From positions 10,831,093-10,895,092 of the forward strand of contig OZ026843.1 of assembly GCA_964023205.1 (NCBI GenBank): a DNA stretch of 64,000 bases, given 5' to 3'. A model generated the notes under the pieces. The model worked only from the letters and a program-made list of their open reading frames with translations, was not told the DNA's origin and did not search any database. The position numbers were made by a program, and so were the translations under genes. Source of the DNA: Lutraria lutraria (lineage: Eukaryota; Mollusca; Bivalvia; Venerida; Mactridae). Shown here piece by piece: positions 31,905 to 44,523 of this stretch (its first letter is position 1; the number at the start of each line of letters is the position of its first letter).

Positions 31905-32075
31905 GGTGTCAAACTGAAAATATAATATATGTTAGAAATGAATGTTCAGCTGTTTGTACGAGAATGCGTATTTTTTCTACTTATGACGGTTTCTGACTGT
32001 GACAATTATTTTGGTACTTACTTCTTTAATTACAATGAAAGCATACTTAATTTATAAACTAATTATAAGCTAGCC
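31905..32075 (+). repeat. Diverged direct duplication X, copy 1
   Basis: Shares CTGTTTGTACG, GACAATTATTTTG and CACTTAT/CTACTTAT-type blocks with 32757-32920. It lies immediately before Y copy 2. Confidence 0.65.
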
Positions 32076-32164
32076 TATAAAATAATCATGGCCTGTTTGT
32101 AAAATTATAAATTCTGTTCTGTTATATTCAATATCGAAAAAAGTTGTTTATAAACGTACGCACA

Positions 32165-32705
32165 CATATTTCTGTCACTATATATGGTGCTTACATGAAC
32201 CCAGTTTGGATCTTGTTTGAAAATGTAAAAAAGACAACAACCTAATCTAAAATGTCAATGCAGCTTATGCTGTTTATACTGACAGGAAGTATATTGGTAT
32301 CCAACTGTGTCAGACACCATAAAACTGATAAGGGGTCTGATAGAACAGCTTGATGTATATATCTAGATACCGCACAAAGGGCGATACTGTTTATTACTTT
32401 ATCACTTGTATAACTGCATGGTTTAAATTGTGACTGGGATCACATTAATTAGTACCAGATATTGTGATAACTTCAAATCGATAAGCTGTATATTTATCAC
32501 AGTTTTTATTCACATACGAAGTTGTGAATTAAATTGACCTTAATCATTCAAACAAAACATTTATAGTAATAATTTCGGTATGATCTAAGAAACTTTTCAT
32601 TAAAACGCGATTCGTAAAGATCGACCCGATTTGTTAATTATATTTGTTAAATCATAAATGATAATTACGATGAATATTAATTGTTTTGTATAAATGTGTC
32701 TTTAC
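32165..32705 (+). repeat. Diverged direct duplication Y, copy 2
   Basis: Direct copy of 28245-28840 with scattered substitutions and small gaps. Confidence 0.8.
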
Positions 32706-32756
32706 GACATATAATATGTATTTCAAGGTACGTATATAATATATATATATTAAGGT

Positions 32757-32920
32757 TTTGATTTGTGTTACGCTGAAAAAAAATATTATTATTAGAAATT
32801 AACGACTGTTTGTACGTGAATGCTTATTTATTCCACTTATAGTTTTTGACAATTATTTTGTGACTTAATAATAATTATCACAATGAAAATATACTTACCT
32901 TATGAAGTCAATAATTAACC
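32757..32920 (+). repeat. Diverged direct duplication X, copy 2
   Basis: Lies immediately after Y copy 2, giving the order X-Y-X in this part of the block. Confidence 0.65.
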
Positions 32921-33328
32921 ATATGTACTGTTTTATTGAATCTGCTTCAAGTGGAAACAATAGTTAAATCTCATAAACAAGTCAAAGTTTTGTCAAAATA
33001 TTTATTCAATCATCACATTCAAGTTTTTATAATATACATGTACATTTATTATTTACCGAAAAGCGTGTACTTTTGATGTATATATACAAATACAAAAACA
33101 TGCTGACAGACATTCTAACTTCAAATGCTCGTATATATTACTAATACGTACATAAAATATGGTTAAAACGGACAAAGGGGTCAATATTTAATTGAAAGAA
33201 AATGGGATGCGTAATCTATTTAAATACAACATCATTTCAGAGACTATAACGGTTATTATATCAATGTTTATCAATCGCCGTAAACGACAAACAAGCAAAA
33301 TCTGTCAAGCGCATGTAATGAATAGGAT

Positions 33329-33407
33329 ATGACCCCATACGCTGCCATTTTGTTTTCCCATATAGCGGTGTACCGCTAGGGGGCGCTTAACTGGAAAGTC
33401 GCGAATT
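33329..33407 (-). repeat. Right inverted arm of a 5.7-kb block
   Basis: Inverted partner of 27662-27740. Similarity stops abruptly on the inner side after the GGGGTCAT motif. Confidence 0.88.
33373..33386 (+). promoter_or_regulatory. CTCF-like core, plus orientation
   Basis: The plus strand reads CCGCTAGGGGGCGC, the same 14 bases as at 27683-27696 but on the other strand, so the two cores point away from each other. Confidence 0.5.
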
Positions 33408-34267
33408 GAAGACATACATGCAATTAAAGCCCTATGTAAATGCAATGTATATATACTAATCCCCCTTGTAATAATATTACTACTAAAGCAAGGTTATGAC
33501 CTCTTAAAAAAATATTTTAGTGAGTCAAATAGACATATTTTGGCCGGACAGGGGGGGGGGGAGTTAAATGAAATCCTTAGATAGCAGTTCACTAGACTGG
33601 CGAGCTGAAGGTTCAGGACAAGGGGATTCTAAATTATCTGTAAATGCCACATAACTTACTACTAGTAGATGTTTTTTTGGTTTTTGTTTTAAAATTAAAT
33701 GTAAGGTATGAAGGTGGGATGACCCCGACCCCCTCATACCTATTACGAGATGAAATAAACGGGGTTACCCTGTTGGGGCCTCAAAAAAAAAAGATGTTTT
33801 GTTTGGGGTTTATGCTGGGAGGTGGAATGGATCTGATAGGATGCATACAAAAAAGGCTTGCTTTAAAGTTTAACATTTTTCCCCAAGGTGCATAGAACCC
33901 TGATAGAAGACAAAAATGTGCTAATGATCCATGGAACATGAAGTTCTATTTTATTCTATTTGAGCTGCTCATGAATTGAATGTACAATAAGTGTAGTGAT
34001 AGTCATTTGGAACTGCAACTGATCTTGTAATATTCACTTAAGTTAAGACTCACTAAGAATAGTGTCTATTATTGTTTTCTGCTCATTCATTCTAATTCTC
34101 ACAATTTATTTCTTCTAAAATTACATCTGGATTTTTATAAGTCTCAATGCTTGAAAGAAAAAAATGATAAAACATTTGTTTCTTTTAAGACAGCAGTCAC
34201 AACTGCAATGGATTTTTTAGTTACATTAAATAACTCTCATAGATTCATTCCTAATGTTTGGTTTCAG
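33408..34267 (+). other. GPS2 upstream or 5' intron sequence
   Basis: No coding exon is seen. A G12 run at about 33550 and AT-rich sequence lead to an acceptor (TTTGGTTTCAG, ending 34267) directly before the GPS2 start exon. Confidence 0.5.
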
Positions 34268-34286
34268 GATATCCCGATTAGTCAAT

Positions 34287-37200
34287 ATGCCTGCTCTACT
34301 AGAAAGGCCAAAGATGACAAAATTAATGTATCAAACATTAAAACGCCACATTTTGAAAGAAAGAGAAAGAAAGAAACAAGGTAAAGTTGGAAGCTCTTTG
34401 CTCCTATTTTTTTCTTGAGATTTTCCTGTAACAGCCTTCTTCATGCTGAAGTTCAACTAGTTATTGGCAAATTGAATTAGCATGCGTATCTGCATAAAAT
34501 ATGCATCAGAATTGGTCAGATACGCATACAAATAAAATCTATGTGATACAAATATGCATACTATTATAAATTAACAAATTTTATACATTTCTACTTAAAT
34601 ACACATGCATACATGTACAGTACTGTAAATCACTTGTGTATAAGACGCATGTTTTACGTCCAAAATCGGGTGTTACAATTCATGTACTCATTATTGATAA
34701 ATAATTGAAATGTTTTAATGATTTGTTACACACAGCTGAGCAAGAACAGGATGCGATGCTTGAACAACAAAGGAAAGAACGTGAGATGAAGAAGAAGAAA
34801 GAAGAGGATAATAATTTAACAATTGAACAGACTAAAGAGCAGGTTTGTGTCTCCTAATCTGTGTGTTATATGCTTACATGTAGTTTCAGGGTATTTAGTT
34901 GTACAGAAATTCTCTGTCAAGGTCAGATAAAACTCTGATTTCAATTACTCTTGGCCATCTCTGGAGTATATGTACTAAATTTGTATGTACTGTTGTATCA
35001 TCTATTTTCCTGACATTTATACTGTATGCCAACATGTAGTTTTGTGGTATGCAATAGTAAGTCATTGTGAAAGACTGTCAGTCCTCAGTTGGCTGTCATA
35101 AAGTTTGACAAGGTCTCGTAAAAAAATGAATTTCTTAACTGTCCATAATCCCTTAGCATTTATACTAATTTTTTTGGTATTCTAATTAGTAAGAAAGTTG
35201 ACTGTTTCACTTCTGTACATATTATGTATATTTGACCTAAGTGTCAATTATTGATTATCATTTGTTACACCATTTGGAATGTTTATTTTAGATTGCTCAG
35301 TTAGAGAAGAAATTGGAACAATTGAAAGCTGAAAAACATGAATTGTTTTCACAATTAAAGAAAGTTCTACATCAGGAAGACGAGACCAGAAAAAGAGCGC
35401 AAATTAAGGAACAAAAGTTAGTAACATTTAAATTGTTTGATTTCTGTTGTATTATGTTATAGGTTATACGTATCAGTATTTTATCTTTGTACAGACAGAA
35501 TTTATATAATGTTAAGTTGATGTTGAAGTAATCAGATATGAGAGAAAAAGACAAACATGAAAAATCCAAGTTCTGAAATAAGTGGTAATAAGTAGAAATA
35601 GTTGATGACAAAAAAGTCCATTAGTCTAGAAAAAGGATCTTAACTATCTTTTTTCATAAAAAAATGTATGACTAAAAATGTCTGCAGTTAGAATTCATTG
35701 ACACAATGTTTAACTCAATTGATTATTGGAATTAAGAATTGCTTGAGTGATATGACTACAGTTTTTCATATAACATTTTGAATCATTTTAGATATATATT
35801 TCACTCTCCTTATTTTCATTATGTTATAGTGAACTGATGAGTGTTCAGACTCCATATACTCACCAAGCTGCTGTCATGCCACCAGTCTCTGCCCACTCAG
35901 CATTACAACCATTAGGTCGACCAACTATGTTCCCCAGATACGTAAGTTGATATTTTGTTTGTTCGCTCTTTTCTAAAGTTTTCCTGGATTTTATCTTGTT
36001 TTGATGTCACTTAGTCAGATACATTCTTTAAATAAGCCTGAATAATGTTTTTTGGAAGCAGTAAGATAAAAAATGTGGTTGCATTCAAATTCCATTTAAA
36101 TTTGTGAGATATATTTGTTTTGTTTGGTACTGTCAGTTGTCAGAATAATTTTAAATTATTTCACATATTTCAGTCTGTACCAAATGTAACCTTAAAACGC
36201 CCCCGTAGTCCTTCACCGACCCCTACTTCAGGGTATCAACAACATCAGTATGAAAACAAAAAAACAACAGCAGCAATGTATACCCACCCATCACAGGAAT
36301 TCAGTAAGTCTAAATATACTACGCAATCTTTTAAGCAGGGTGCTCACTTGATTTAGAATTGTGGGTAAAAATTATCCTCGGCAAAAAATGATAATTCAAG
36401 AAGTATATTTGTCCCTCTGGTGCTAATTCTCAAGAGTCAGAAACTATATTTTACTAATTTTGATAGTCACATGTCATTTTAAGGGTCAGATGAGAGCCAT
36501 GTTTAAGAGAATCTGTTTTACTACATGTACATGTTAATTTAGTATGTCTATGTATTGTATGTATGATAAGGTTATGAATTAGCTGGTAAATGAGATAAAT
36601 TGTTTTTAGAGTTTATGGACTTTATATTGAAATTTCAAAAGAGCCAAATATTGACATCCTGTCTTATATTTAGCAAGAAATGTGGGATCCTTATTATACC
36701 AGCTCCTGTTTGATGACCGGCCCCACCTTACAGCAGACCTTAGTTATTATAAAAGTGAAAGTGAATAGGAAGGGCCTTCAGGGTCAATTGGTTATAGTCT
36801 CTGCCCTGTAATTTCTAACACCTCACTGCTGTGGGTACTAATCACACATAGGACCAGACTAATGACGCTTGTGGAAATCAGTTTTTAGTTGCTTCAGTTT
36901 CTATTTTTAGCATGGCTCTAAAAATAATAACCATTGAATTTTATCTTATAATACAGTTAAGAGTCAGATATGATCAGTCCAGAGTGTTTTTTCCAACATA
37001 CTGTCGTATAATCCATTAGAGTTAGACAAAATGGTGCAGTTTGTTATTTCCGACATATTGTCTTACAGTCCAGTAAGAGTCAGTCAGATAGATTGGTTCA
37101 GTGTGTTAAATCACATATTATCTGTTACAGAACCTGGAACTTACCCGGCTCAAGCGCAACAAGGACCTGTAACATTTGTTAGCCAACCTGTTCATTCATT

Positions 37201-39605
37201 CCCTCAATCGTCGGGATCATATTCAACCAGTAAACCTACACCGGGAAAACACCAGCCTGCTGGACAGTCAGCTTTCTCTACATACCCCAGTCATTTTACT
37301 CCACATCAGAAAACTATCCCAGATCAACCCTACCCTGCTGCCTATCAAATACAGAGAATTCAGCAACCAGGTATAATTATGCCATTATATACTGTAAGTT
37401 AATTCATTATGGATCTAAGTAAGTGATAAATGTGTTATTTCAGTATGTATAAGTTTTACTGTTAATACTGTTTGGCAATGGAAGACTATTGCTCATTGTA
37501 ATTCAATACTTAATGAGGCAACAGTGCATTCAAGATTGATGTCATCCTGTTATTTCTCTGAGCAATAATTGAAATCATAGATGCTGTTGTGCTTGAGAAA
37601 TATGTATGTAAGTGGGAAACTGGGAATATGATACTGTGGGAGTACCAGTGTATTCACAGTGACTTGATTCAAAGGTCGTGGGGCTCCCAGAGTCCTCGAT
37701 TCAGTATTTCAGGGATGCTTTTTCAGTGTCCCCATCCAATCTACTGAGCCATGTACTGTGTTAAGAATTGACCGGAAACGGATAAGGCATGTATTGGTGC
37801 TTTACACTGGGCATTTTAAAGAACCAGGAATTCAAAATCAGTAGCGATTAGAGACATAGCTGTTGAATGGGCCGTTAAACAACATATAAAGATTATTCAA
37901 TATTCTATCTCATTAAGATGTTAATGTTTTTATCATCAGGTTATTTAGCCTCTCCACATTCTGCTAATATACCATTACAACAACAGTTACAACATGCTAA
38001 CGAGAAATCAGGATTTAATGATGGAGATAAATACAAACTTCAGCAGGTATTGTCAACATTGATTCTTGTTACCCTCGCTTTATCTAACCCATTATGGAAC
38101 TAGCTTAATTTAAGGAACAATGAGGCCATTCTTATAATAAAAGTTAGTTGGCAGTTAGAGACTTACTAATTAAGAATACAATGTATGTTCATAAATAGAT
38201 GGCAACATTGAGATAGTGTTTGTTAGTACATATGCATGGATATTCTTTGGCTAGACAGTTCCAAAATTTTACGATTTTCACGCAATCATTGCAAAGGCGC
38301 AGTCAGTAAGGGACTTATATGTTGCAACTTGTCCTTTGAAAATTTACATACCATGTGTGTGAACAACACTTCATATGTAAGACAATCCTACTAAACACTT
38401 AAGTTTAATGTTTTACTATTACGCACCTTTTTATTTAATTCATTTAATGTACATGTATATTCGTTTGTATATCTCATTTTTCAGCAGAGTCAGATTCGTG
38501 GTGTAGCTCCCATTCAGGGTCAACAACCTGGCATGTTGCCAATATCTTTACAACAAGACATTCCTGGACGGGTGAGTTATGTCCCTTTGTGTCAATGTTT
38601 TTTTTAGAAAATTGAAGTTGTTTCATTGAACTCTTCATACCACCAATTGAGGGAAACAAGAGTGCCAGGTCACAAAATTCGCCATCAAGGGCCATAACTC
38701 AGAAGTACCTTAGCTGATTGGGCTAGTAATTGACCTTGACGGAGACCTCATGGCCATAAACATTTCCATCAAATTTGGTGAGGATCTGAATAAAACATTG
38801 TGGATGCCGCTCGCCTGCCGTGGGTGTTCCCATAATACGACCCGTTTGAAAAATGATTTTTGATGATTTCCATTGAAAAGCTTTTACTTTACAATTCAGA
38901 ATAAATGTGTGTGGTTATCTTAGCTTTGAAATTTAAGTGATAGTTGTATGAACGACTGCTGTTAAGTCCCATACTGTTACTAAGCCACTCTTATGTACCA
39001 TTTGAACACCTCAACATTTTGCCAATGTTTTCTTGTACAGGGAAGCATTGTGACTGGGTATTCTGGTAGAAGTCCGGCACCACCAACTACATCATTTCAA
39101 CCAAGTAGTACACAGGTATGTATTATACTGTTTGATCACTGTTCCCAGAGTTTAAGGGGTACCTATTAGTTTATCTTCTTAGTACTTTTGAGTTTGAAAA
39201 TCTGAAAAAAATCACCATTTTTAACTTGTCTGTTTTCGAAGAAAAAGTCAAGTTATTGTGATTACTGCGTTGTCGTTTGCGTCATGAAACTATAAGAGGT
39301 TGCAACATGAAACTTCATAGGTGGATAGATCTCACTGATGCAGTGAACAGACAAGCATTGGCACTGATTGCAGTGCTCATGATTTGGAAATACTGGGAGG
39401 AGCCAGAATCACATAAATTATGTCATCACTTATAGTTTAAATGTGCTAATTGACCCTTATGTTTGGGTCAGATCTGAAAGATGAGTCTATTTAGTTTGGT
39501 TTGTGAAAATACTTAAATTTTCTTTAATTTTAGGTTTCCTACCCTGGTCCCCAACCTGGTACTCAAGGTCGTCCTGGATACAGTAATCAAGGTCGATTTT
39601 ATTAG
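34287..39605 (+). CDS. GPS2: GPS2, G protein pathway suppressor 2
   Basis: Ten coding exons: 34287-34380, 34736-34842, 35292-35416, 35830-35941, 36174-36303, 37131-37370, 37940-38046, 38485-38571, 39041-39115, 39534-39605. All have AG/GT borders, phases join, and they total 382 codons (human GPS2 is 327). The start MPALLERPK is identical to vertebrate GPS2. Residues about 20-105 form a charged Lys/Glu/Gln-rich coiled coil (EQTKEQIAQLEKKLEQLKAE, LFSQLKKVLHQED), which in the family binds NCoR/SMRT and TBL1. An RSPSPTP segment follows at about 155. A Pro/Gln/Ser/Tyr-rich low-complexity tail includes the conserved LQHANEKSGFND block (about 285) and ends GRFY, as in vertebrates. GPS2 is a nuclear corepressor subunit and inhibitor of Ubc13-type ubiquitination. 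The ATG lies 19 bases into an exon that begins at an acceptor, so a non-coding exon lies upstream. Exon 8 has a tandem CAGCAG acceptor. Confidence 0.95.
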
Positions 39606-40820
39606 TGAAGGTCAACTTACAAGGTCAAGGTCACTGGACTTTTTACTGTGCAATGAATCATGTATCTCAATTCAATTATTACTGATTACTTTGTTTGTAT
39701 TAGCAGAATATGGTAATATGATATGGCAGCAGCTTTAGTTTGGTTTCGATTGTAAATGGTTGATTAGCTGGCTGAGTGTTAACTTGAGATGTTTAGCTTT
39801 TCTTATAAGGCTAATGTCAAGTTTATCACTGTTAATTCTTAATCTGAGTGGACTGTGCTACTTGTTGCTTTCTTGTTTATATGTACATAAATGGAAAGAA
39901 ATTGGAAAATGAATCAATGACATATGTATGATTCCTCTACTCTACAATAGTGTGAATTAGAGACAGGTCATACCTTTCATGAAAATGTAACAAAAATGTT
40001 GATTTTCCTCCATATTTGGTGAAGATACAGGCTCCTTGTAGAACGGTAATTTAGTACTGGTTAGAATACAGTCCAGGAAAACTGGTGAACAGGATTCCGT
40101 TTATGCATTGGAAATTCTTTGAGAAAAAAACCCCAGCTGAAATGAAAATAAAGTAACATTGTGCCTACCTGGCACTGATCTTAATTTTGTCATAGATATT
40201 TGTGCATAAACGTTGTGTAGTTGTGAAGCAATATGAAGCGGGTATTGTTTATATTGCTATGCTAGTTCTGTTTGAGAACTTTATAGTTTCAGGCCTGTAG
40301 GAAACAATGTCAGATTAGGGGGAACAGTTTAAGCCCCTTATAAATTACCAAAAAAGCCAAAATTATTATTAGGAAGGTTCTTAGACCCCCCCCCCCCCCT
40401 CCCTCCTCTCGGTTCATACAGCTATGAGTTATATGTTCTATAAAATTCTTGTTCTCCATCAGTATAGTACTTTATTGTGATTATATGTGTATTTGTATAC
40501 CTGGCACACTGGCATATTTTTGCAAGGACTGTATGTCCTTGTCATTTTAAAAACTTGAGGTTATGTTACTATAAATATTGTAAATGTCATGATTATGAAA
40601 GACTGAATTAATGTATCTGAGTGGCCACTTGATCTTGGGGTTGAAAAATGGTTTATTATTAGATCAAGTCACCTCGTATATTGACCCAGCTATAAGCATC
40701 TTTGTACATTTATATCTGGTCAACCACAAGGTTCTGTACTTGCATTTTCTGTACTTTTGTAACACTTAGTGTATCAACTGTGTATGTTTGTATGATTGTA
40801 CTTATGTTGTCATGTTAGGT

Positions 40821-40826
40821 AATAAA
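40821..40826 (+). terminator. Likely GPS2 poly(A) signal AATAAA
   Basis: AATAAA follows about 1.2 kb of non-coding sequence after the stop and is followed by a T/G-rich stretch. An earlier AATAAA at about 40148 could give a shorter 3' UTR. Confidence 0.5.
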
Positions 40827-42546
40827 TGATAGTGCTATTGTAATTGTTTTCATTGTAAAGTGTTTTTATTTTACACCAATCTTGAGAAGACATATTGTAG
40901 TGCACCTGTGACAGGTGGACTGGAGTGGTCCTCTGTACTTATCTGCTCTCCAAATTGAACAGTTTGCATTCAATCTTCATCAAACTTGGCCAAAATTTTA
41001 ATGGGTGTAAAATCTCAGTCAAGCAAAGAAGCTGCTGGCACTCCTGAATTATGGCCCCTGATTCAGCAAAGAACGATAAGAAGGCCTTGTCTGTCCTGTT
41101 AAGATGAACTGTTCCCATCCTGTTTTCACCAGATATTAATGACTAGCATAATTTGTGACAGTTATGCCATCTTGTTTATCCTGTTGTCTCAATTGCCCCT
41201 TTATTCATCATCCCTGTTGTGGCAGTTCAAATCCGTCTTCAAAAATTTTAAGTGTCAATTTGCCTTCATATGTGAAGAAGTTGCCAGCTACAATCAGGAA
41301 AAACTTATTAGGCATTAGCCATATATAACTGAAATATTGAGTTAAACCCACTGAAAGAACTTTGCATTGTATTATAATTTAGTTTGAGTTAAATACTCAA
41401 CATACAACATAAGAGTATTTTCATGTTTTTTATTCCATTTTCATAACATTTAAAGTAAAGCTTCTAACATATGCATCGTTAAGGCACATATTTCATAGTT
41501 GCTATCATGAAAAAACCATACAATGAGCAAATGAGAGACTTGCTTTACTTTACAACAAATAAACAAGTGCATCTTGATATAGGGAAAACAAAGATTTAAT
41601 ATACATTGTAGATAGTCTACATAAACAGTGGCAGAATGGGACAGAATGCTTACCCTTGTCAATAACAGGAAATATGTACAGTAACCCCATACCCTCATGT
41701 CTATAGACATAGGTTAAGTGGTAATCATGGATATCAGTCGAAAAAGTACCAATTTACACTTAGTCATAGTCTTTACCCACTTCATATAATAGATATAAGT
41801 AGGTAAAATATTAAAACATTTAGAATTTGAAATATCTCGCACTAAAGAAGTTAAATACTGATATATCTGCAGAAAATCTTCTAGAATGACCATTTCCCTG
41901 TATACAATCTGTCAGATTCATATTTCTAATTGATATATTTAATTAACAAGTTAATACAATGTAGCTACTTGTAACTATACCAACAGTATCACATGTCCAG
42001 TAGAAATGACCAGTCAGTTGTTGACTATCAATCATGGTATAGACTCTATACTGACACATATTTGATCATTTCTCATCACTAAGTATTTAAACATCCCAGT
42101 GTCTGCCTCAATATTTATGTATGATAATAAATTCTCAATAATTCATGTATTCAATAGTCAAGGCAGTGTATCAAATGAACAGATTTGATTAGTAATGTAA
42201 ATATATATTATAATTCATTAACAAAAATTGATTGATGTAACATGCTTGATGACATGATACTAGGTAAATCACTTACAAGCACAATAAGATATTTGACACT
42301 GTTAAATACATAAACTGACCCAAACTTGTATATTATGACTTAATTAGACACAAGAAATGGTACTATCCCAAACATGTGACACAAACTTTTAAAACACAGT
42401 AATCTTTTTTTCATCTTAATGATTGAATCATAGTTTAGCAGGTCAAATTTTATTAGCATATTTTATTATTTACAACCAGAATCAGGAACACAGGACAGTG
42501 TTTATTAGACAGACATAAAAGACAAAACTCAATGTTTTAGCAGTAC

Positions 42547-42640
42547 TGTCAAATCTGTGAACAAAGGCCACCCTTGGGAAAGACAAAACATGACCATTAT
42601 TGACAGATATATTGGCCTATATTCACAGATTGTGTACACT
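42547..42640. repeat. CAGTCAAAC fold-back element, short copy
   Basis: CTGTCAAATCTGTGAAC followed by AAAGGCCACCCTTGGGAAAG, with a worn right end (ATTCACAGATTGTG). Confidence 0.6.
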
Positions 42641-43320
42641 GATATAACTTTGGTGGGACAGCATATTTCGCCATTCTGTTGTTTATTACATTGGTACTTT
42701 TAGACATCCTGTACAGCCAATGACTACACTCAGAATATTCCATAAGGTACAACAATCATGCAGCATTTTTATGCCGCCCCCACCATTGGAAATGGCGGAA
42801 TGGCATAGTGTTAGTCCTGTGTGTCCGTCCATTCAAATTTTAGTTTCTGAGCGATAACTTGAGAAATATTTCATGGATTGGTTTCATATTTTACATGAAG
42901 GTGTACAATAATACAATACAGGTCATGATTGATATCCGTTAAAAACCAAGCATTTTCAAAGGAGTTAAGGCCCATTTTTAACTTGGCTATCAACAGGAGC
43001 ATTCCTATCCTCAAAACACATTTCTAGTTTTATGGCTGTCCATATTGATCTTCAGCTGCCTGTTTGAATATACACATACTTATAATTTTGGTCTTTGTTC
43101 TATTGTATGATGGAAAAGTTTCAGCATGAAATAAATATTTGCTATCCATCTCTTACTCATGAAGATACATCTTACCAGGAAGCTATTGTACAAGTAGGGC
43201 TTATATTGTTTTAATCCTATTGTTCTAGTTCAATATCAGGATATATATATTATAGTGAATTTGTGTATATATATAATACTGTAGTGGTTGTAAGAATATT
43301 ATATAGACCACATACGTTAT

Positions 43321-43490
43321 ACGATCAAACCTGTGAACAAATACCTCCCTTGGGGAAAAACACTGGCCTTTATTGACAGGTTAACCCTATTTGATAGTCA
43401 TTTTGATCTGACTGTATTTAAAAAAAAACGGCATTTATTCACATGGTGGCCTTTATTTGCAGGTGGTCACTAACACAGGTTTGATTGTAT
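43321..43490. repeat. CAGTCAAAC fold-back element copy
   Basis: About 170 bp with ATCAAACCTGTG and ACACAGGTTTGATTGTA termini, between GPS2 and the lectin receptor. Confidence 0.78.
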
Positions 43491-44114
43491 TGTTAAATCT
43501 TAAGTGACGTGGCTTGACACCTGCCTATGGTCTTAATGGTCAAAGGTTCAACTCCTGGTTAGGGCCTGAATTTACTCTAACACTAAAATGTATTACCTGT
43601 ACATAGTTTATTAGCACACGTGACCATTTAAAAACAAATACACCATAAACACCATCGCAACACCGAACAAATCTGTTGTTTACAAGAGACAATATTGGAC
43701 ATTGACAGAATTTAAAAAATGTAGTTGACTAGTGTTGAATACTTAGCAGATGTGTTTAATCAAGACACATCAATTGCCCCCCTGACTAACCCGAAAATGC
43801 ACAGGTCCTGTAGACGGTAGAGGTTGTCATGAGAAACCAACATATGAAGTTTGATTATTGCAGATGGAAGGGTTCTGATTTTACAGGCAAGGTTAAAGTT
43901 CTATACAAATATAACAGACAAACAGGCAAAAAACAACATGCCCCTAATTTATCGATACGGGGGCATAAACGTCTTTATAACATCACAGAATCATCAGTTG
44001 TAATCATCACAGCGTAGATCGTCATTTTCTTTTTTCATCAGAAATAAATAGCACTCAAAGACAATACTTTTTTATCCTCTACATGTCCGTGAATTTGATT
44101 CCATATATCATATA

Positions 44115-44523
44115 TTATCTTTCAACTTTGATATCAACATGTCCATATTCATGTCCAATATCATCGTTTGTTGAAATAAGCACTGTCGTCTGACGACCAT
44201 AGTTCGTGACGTCATATTGATTTTCATCCAAGTCAGAATTATTTTGTTTATCTTTGGAAGATACTAAAGTCACGTGATTGTATGCATTTGCAGCCACGCC
44301 CGTTGGTTTTTTCTTCTTTGGCTCTGTGTTTATGACGTCATACTCATTTTCACCAATTGATTGTCTGTTTCGCGCTTTTCGTATTGCATCGTCTGGTGTC
44401 GCATATTCGGAATTGTTTGGTGTTTCGTAAATACTTTGTTCTTTCATAGCCATAGAGTCTACAGTTTCCGAATAGTTGTCTGCTAACTTAGTTGATTGTC
44501 GTTTCTCTGGTGGAGTTTGTTTT
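44115..44523 (-). other. Cytoplasmic tail exon of the lectin receptor
   Basis: One 3' exon encodes nearly the whole tail. Tyrosine contexts in order: NYSE, IYETP, EYATP, EYDVI, AYNHV, QYDVT, NYGRQ, EYGHV. Three fit Y-x-x-[IV]. The gap between YDVI and YNHV is longer than a canonical ITAM spacer, so paired ITAM function is uncertain. A polybasic EPKKKKPTG separates the motifs. Confidence 0.8.

Larger units (their letters stand above)
40840..44114. other. Convergent intergenic region, GPS2 to lectin receptor
   Basis: Contains no gene that I can support. It holds bivalve-type dispersed repeat fragments (about 40905-41060; about 42760-42960, with GCCGCCCCCACCATTGG), two CAGTCAAAC fold-backs and a tRNA-like SINE fragment near 43505-43575. 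Confidence 0.55.

Noticed and set aside
43829..44017. 62-codon plus-strand frame just downstream of the receptor gene
   Set aside because: No homology, no splice sites, and it lies in the probable 3' UTR of the receptor on the other strand.
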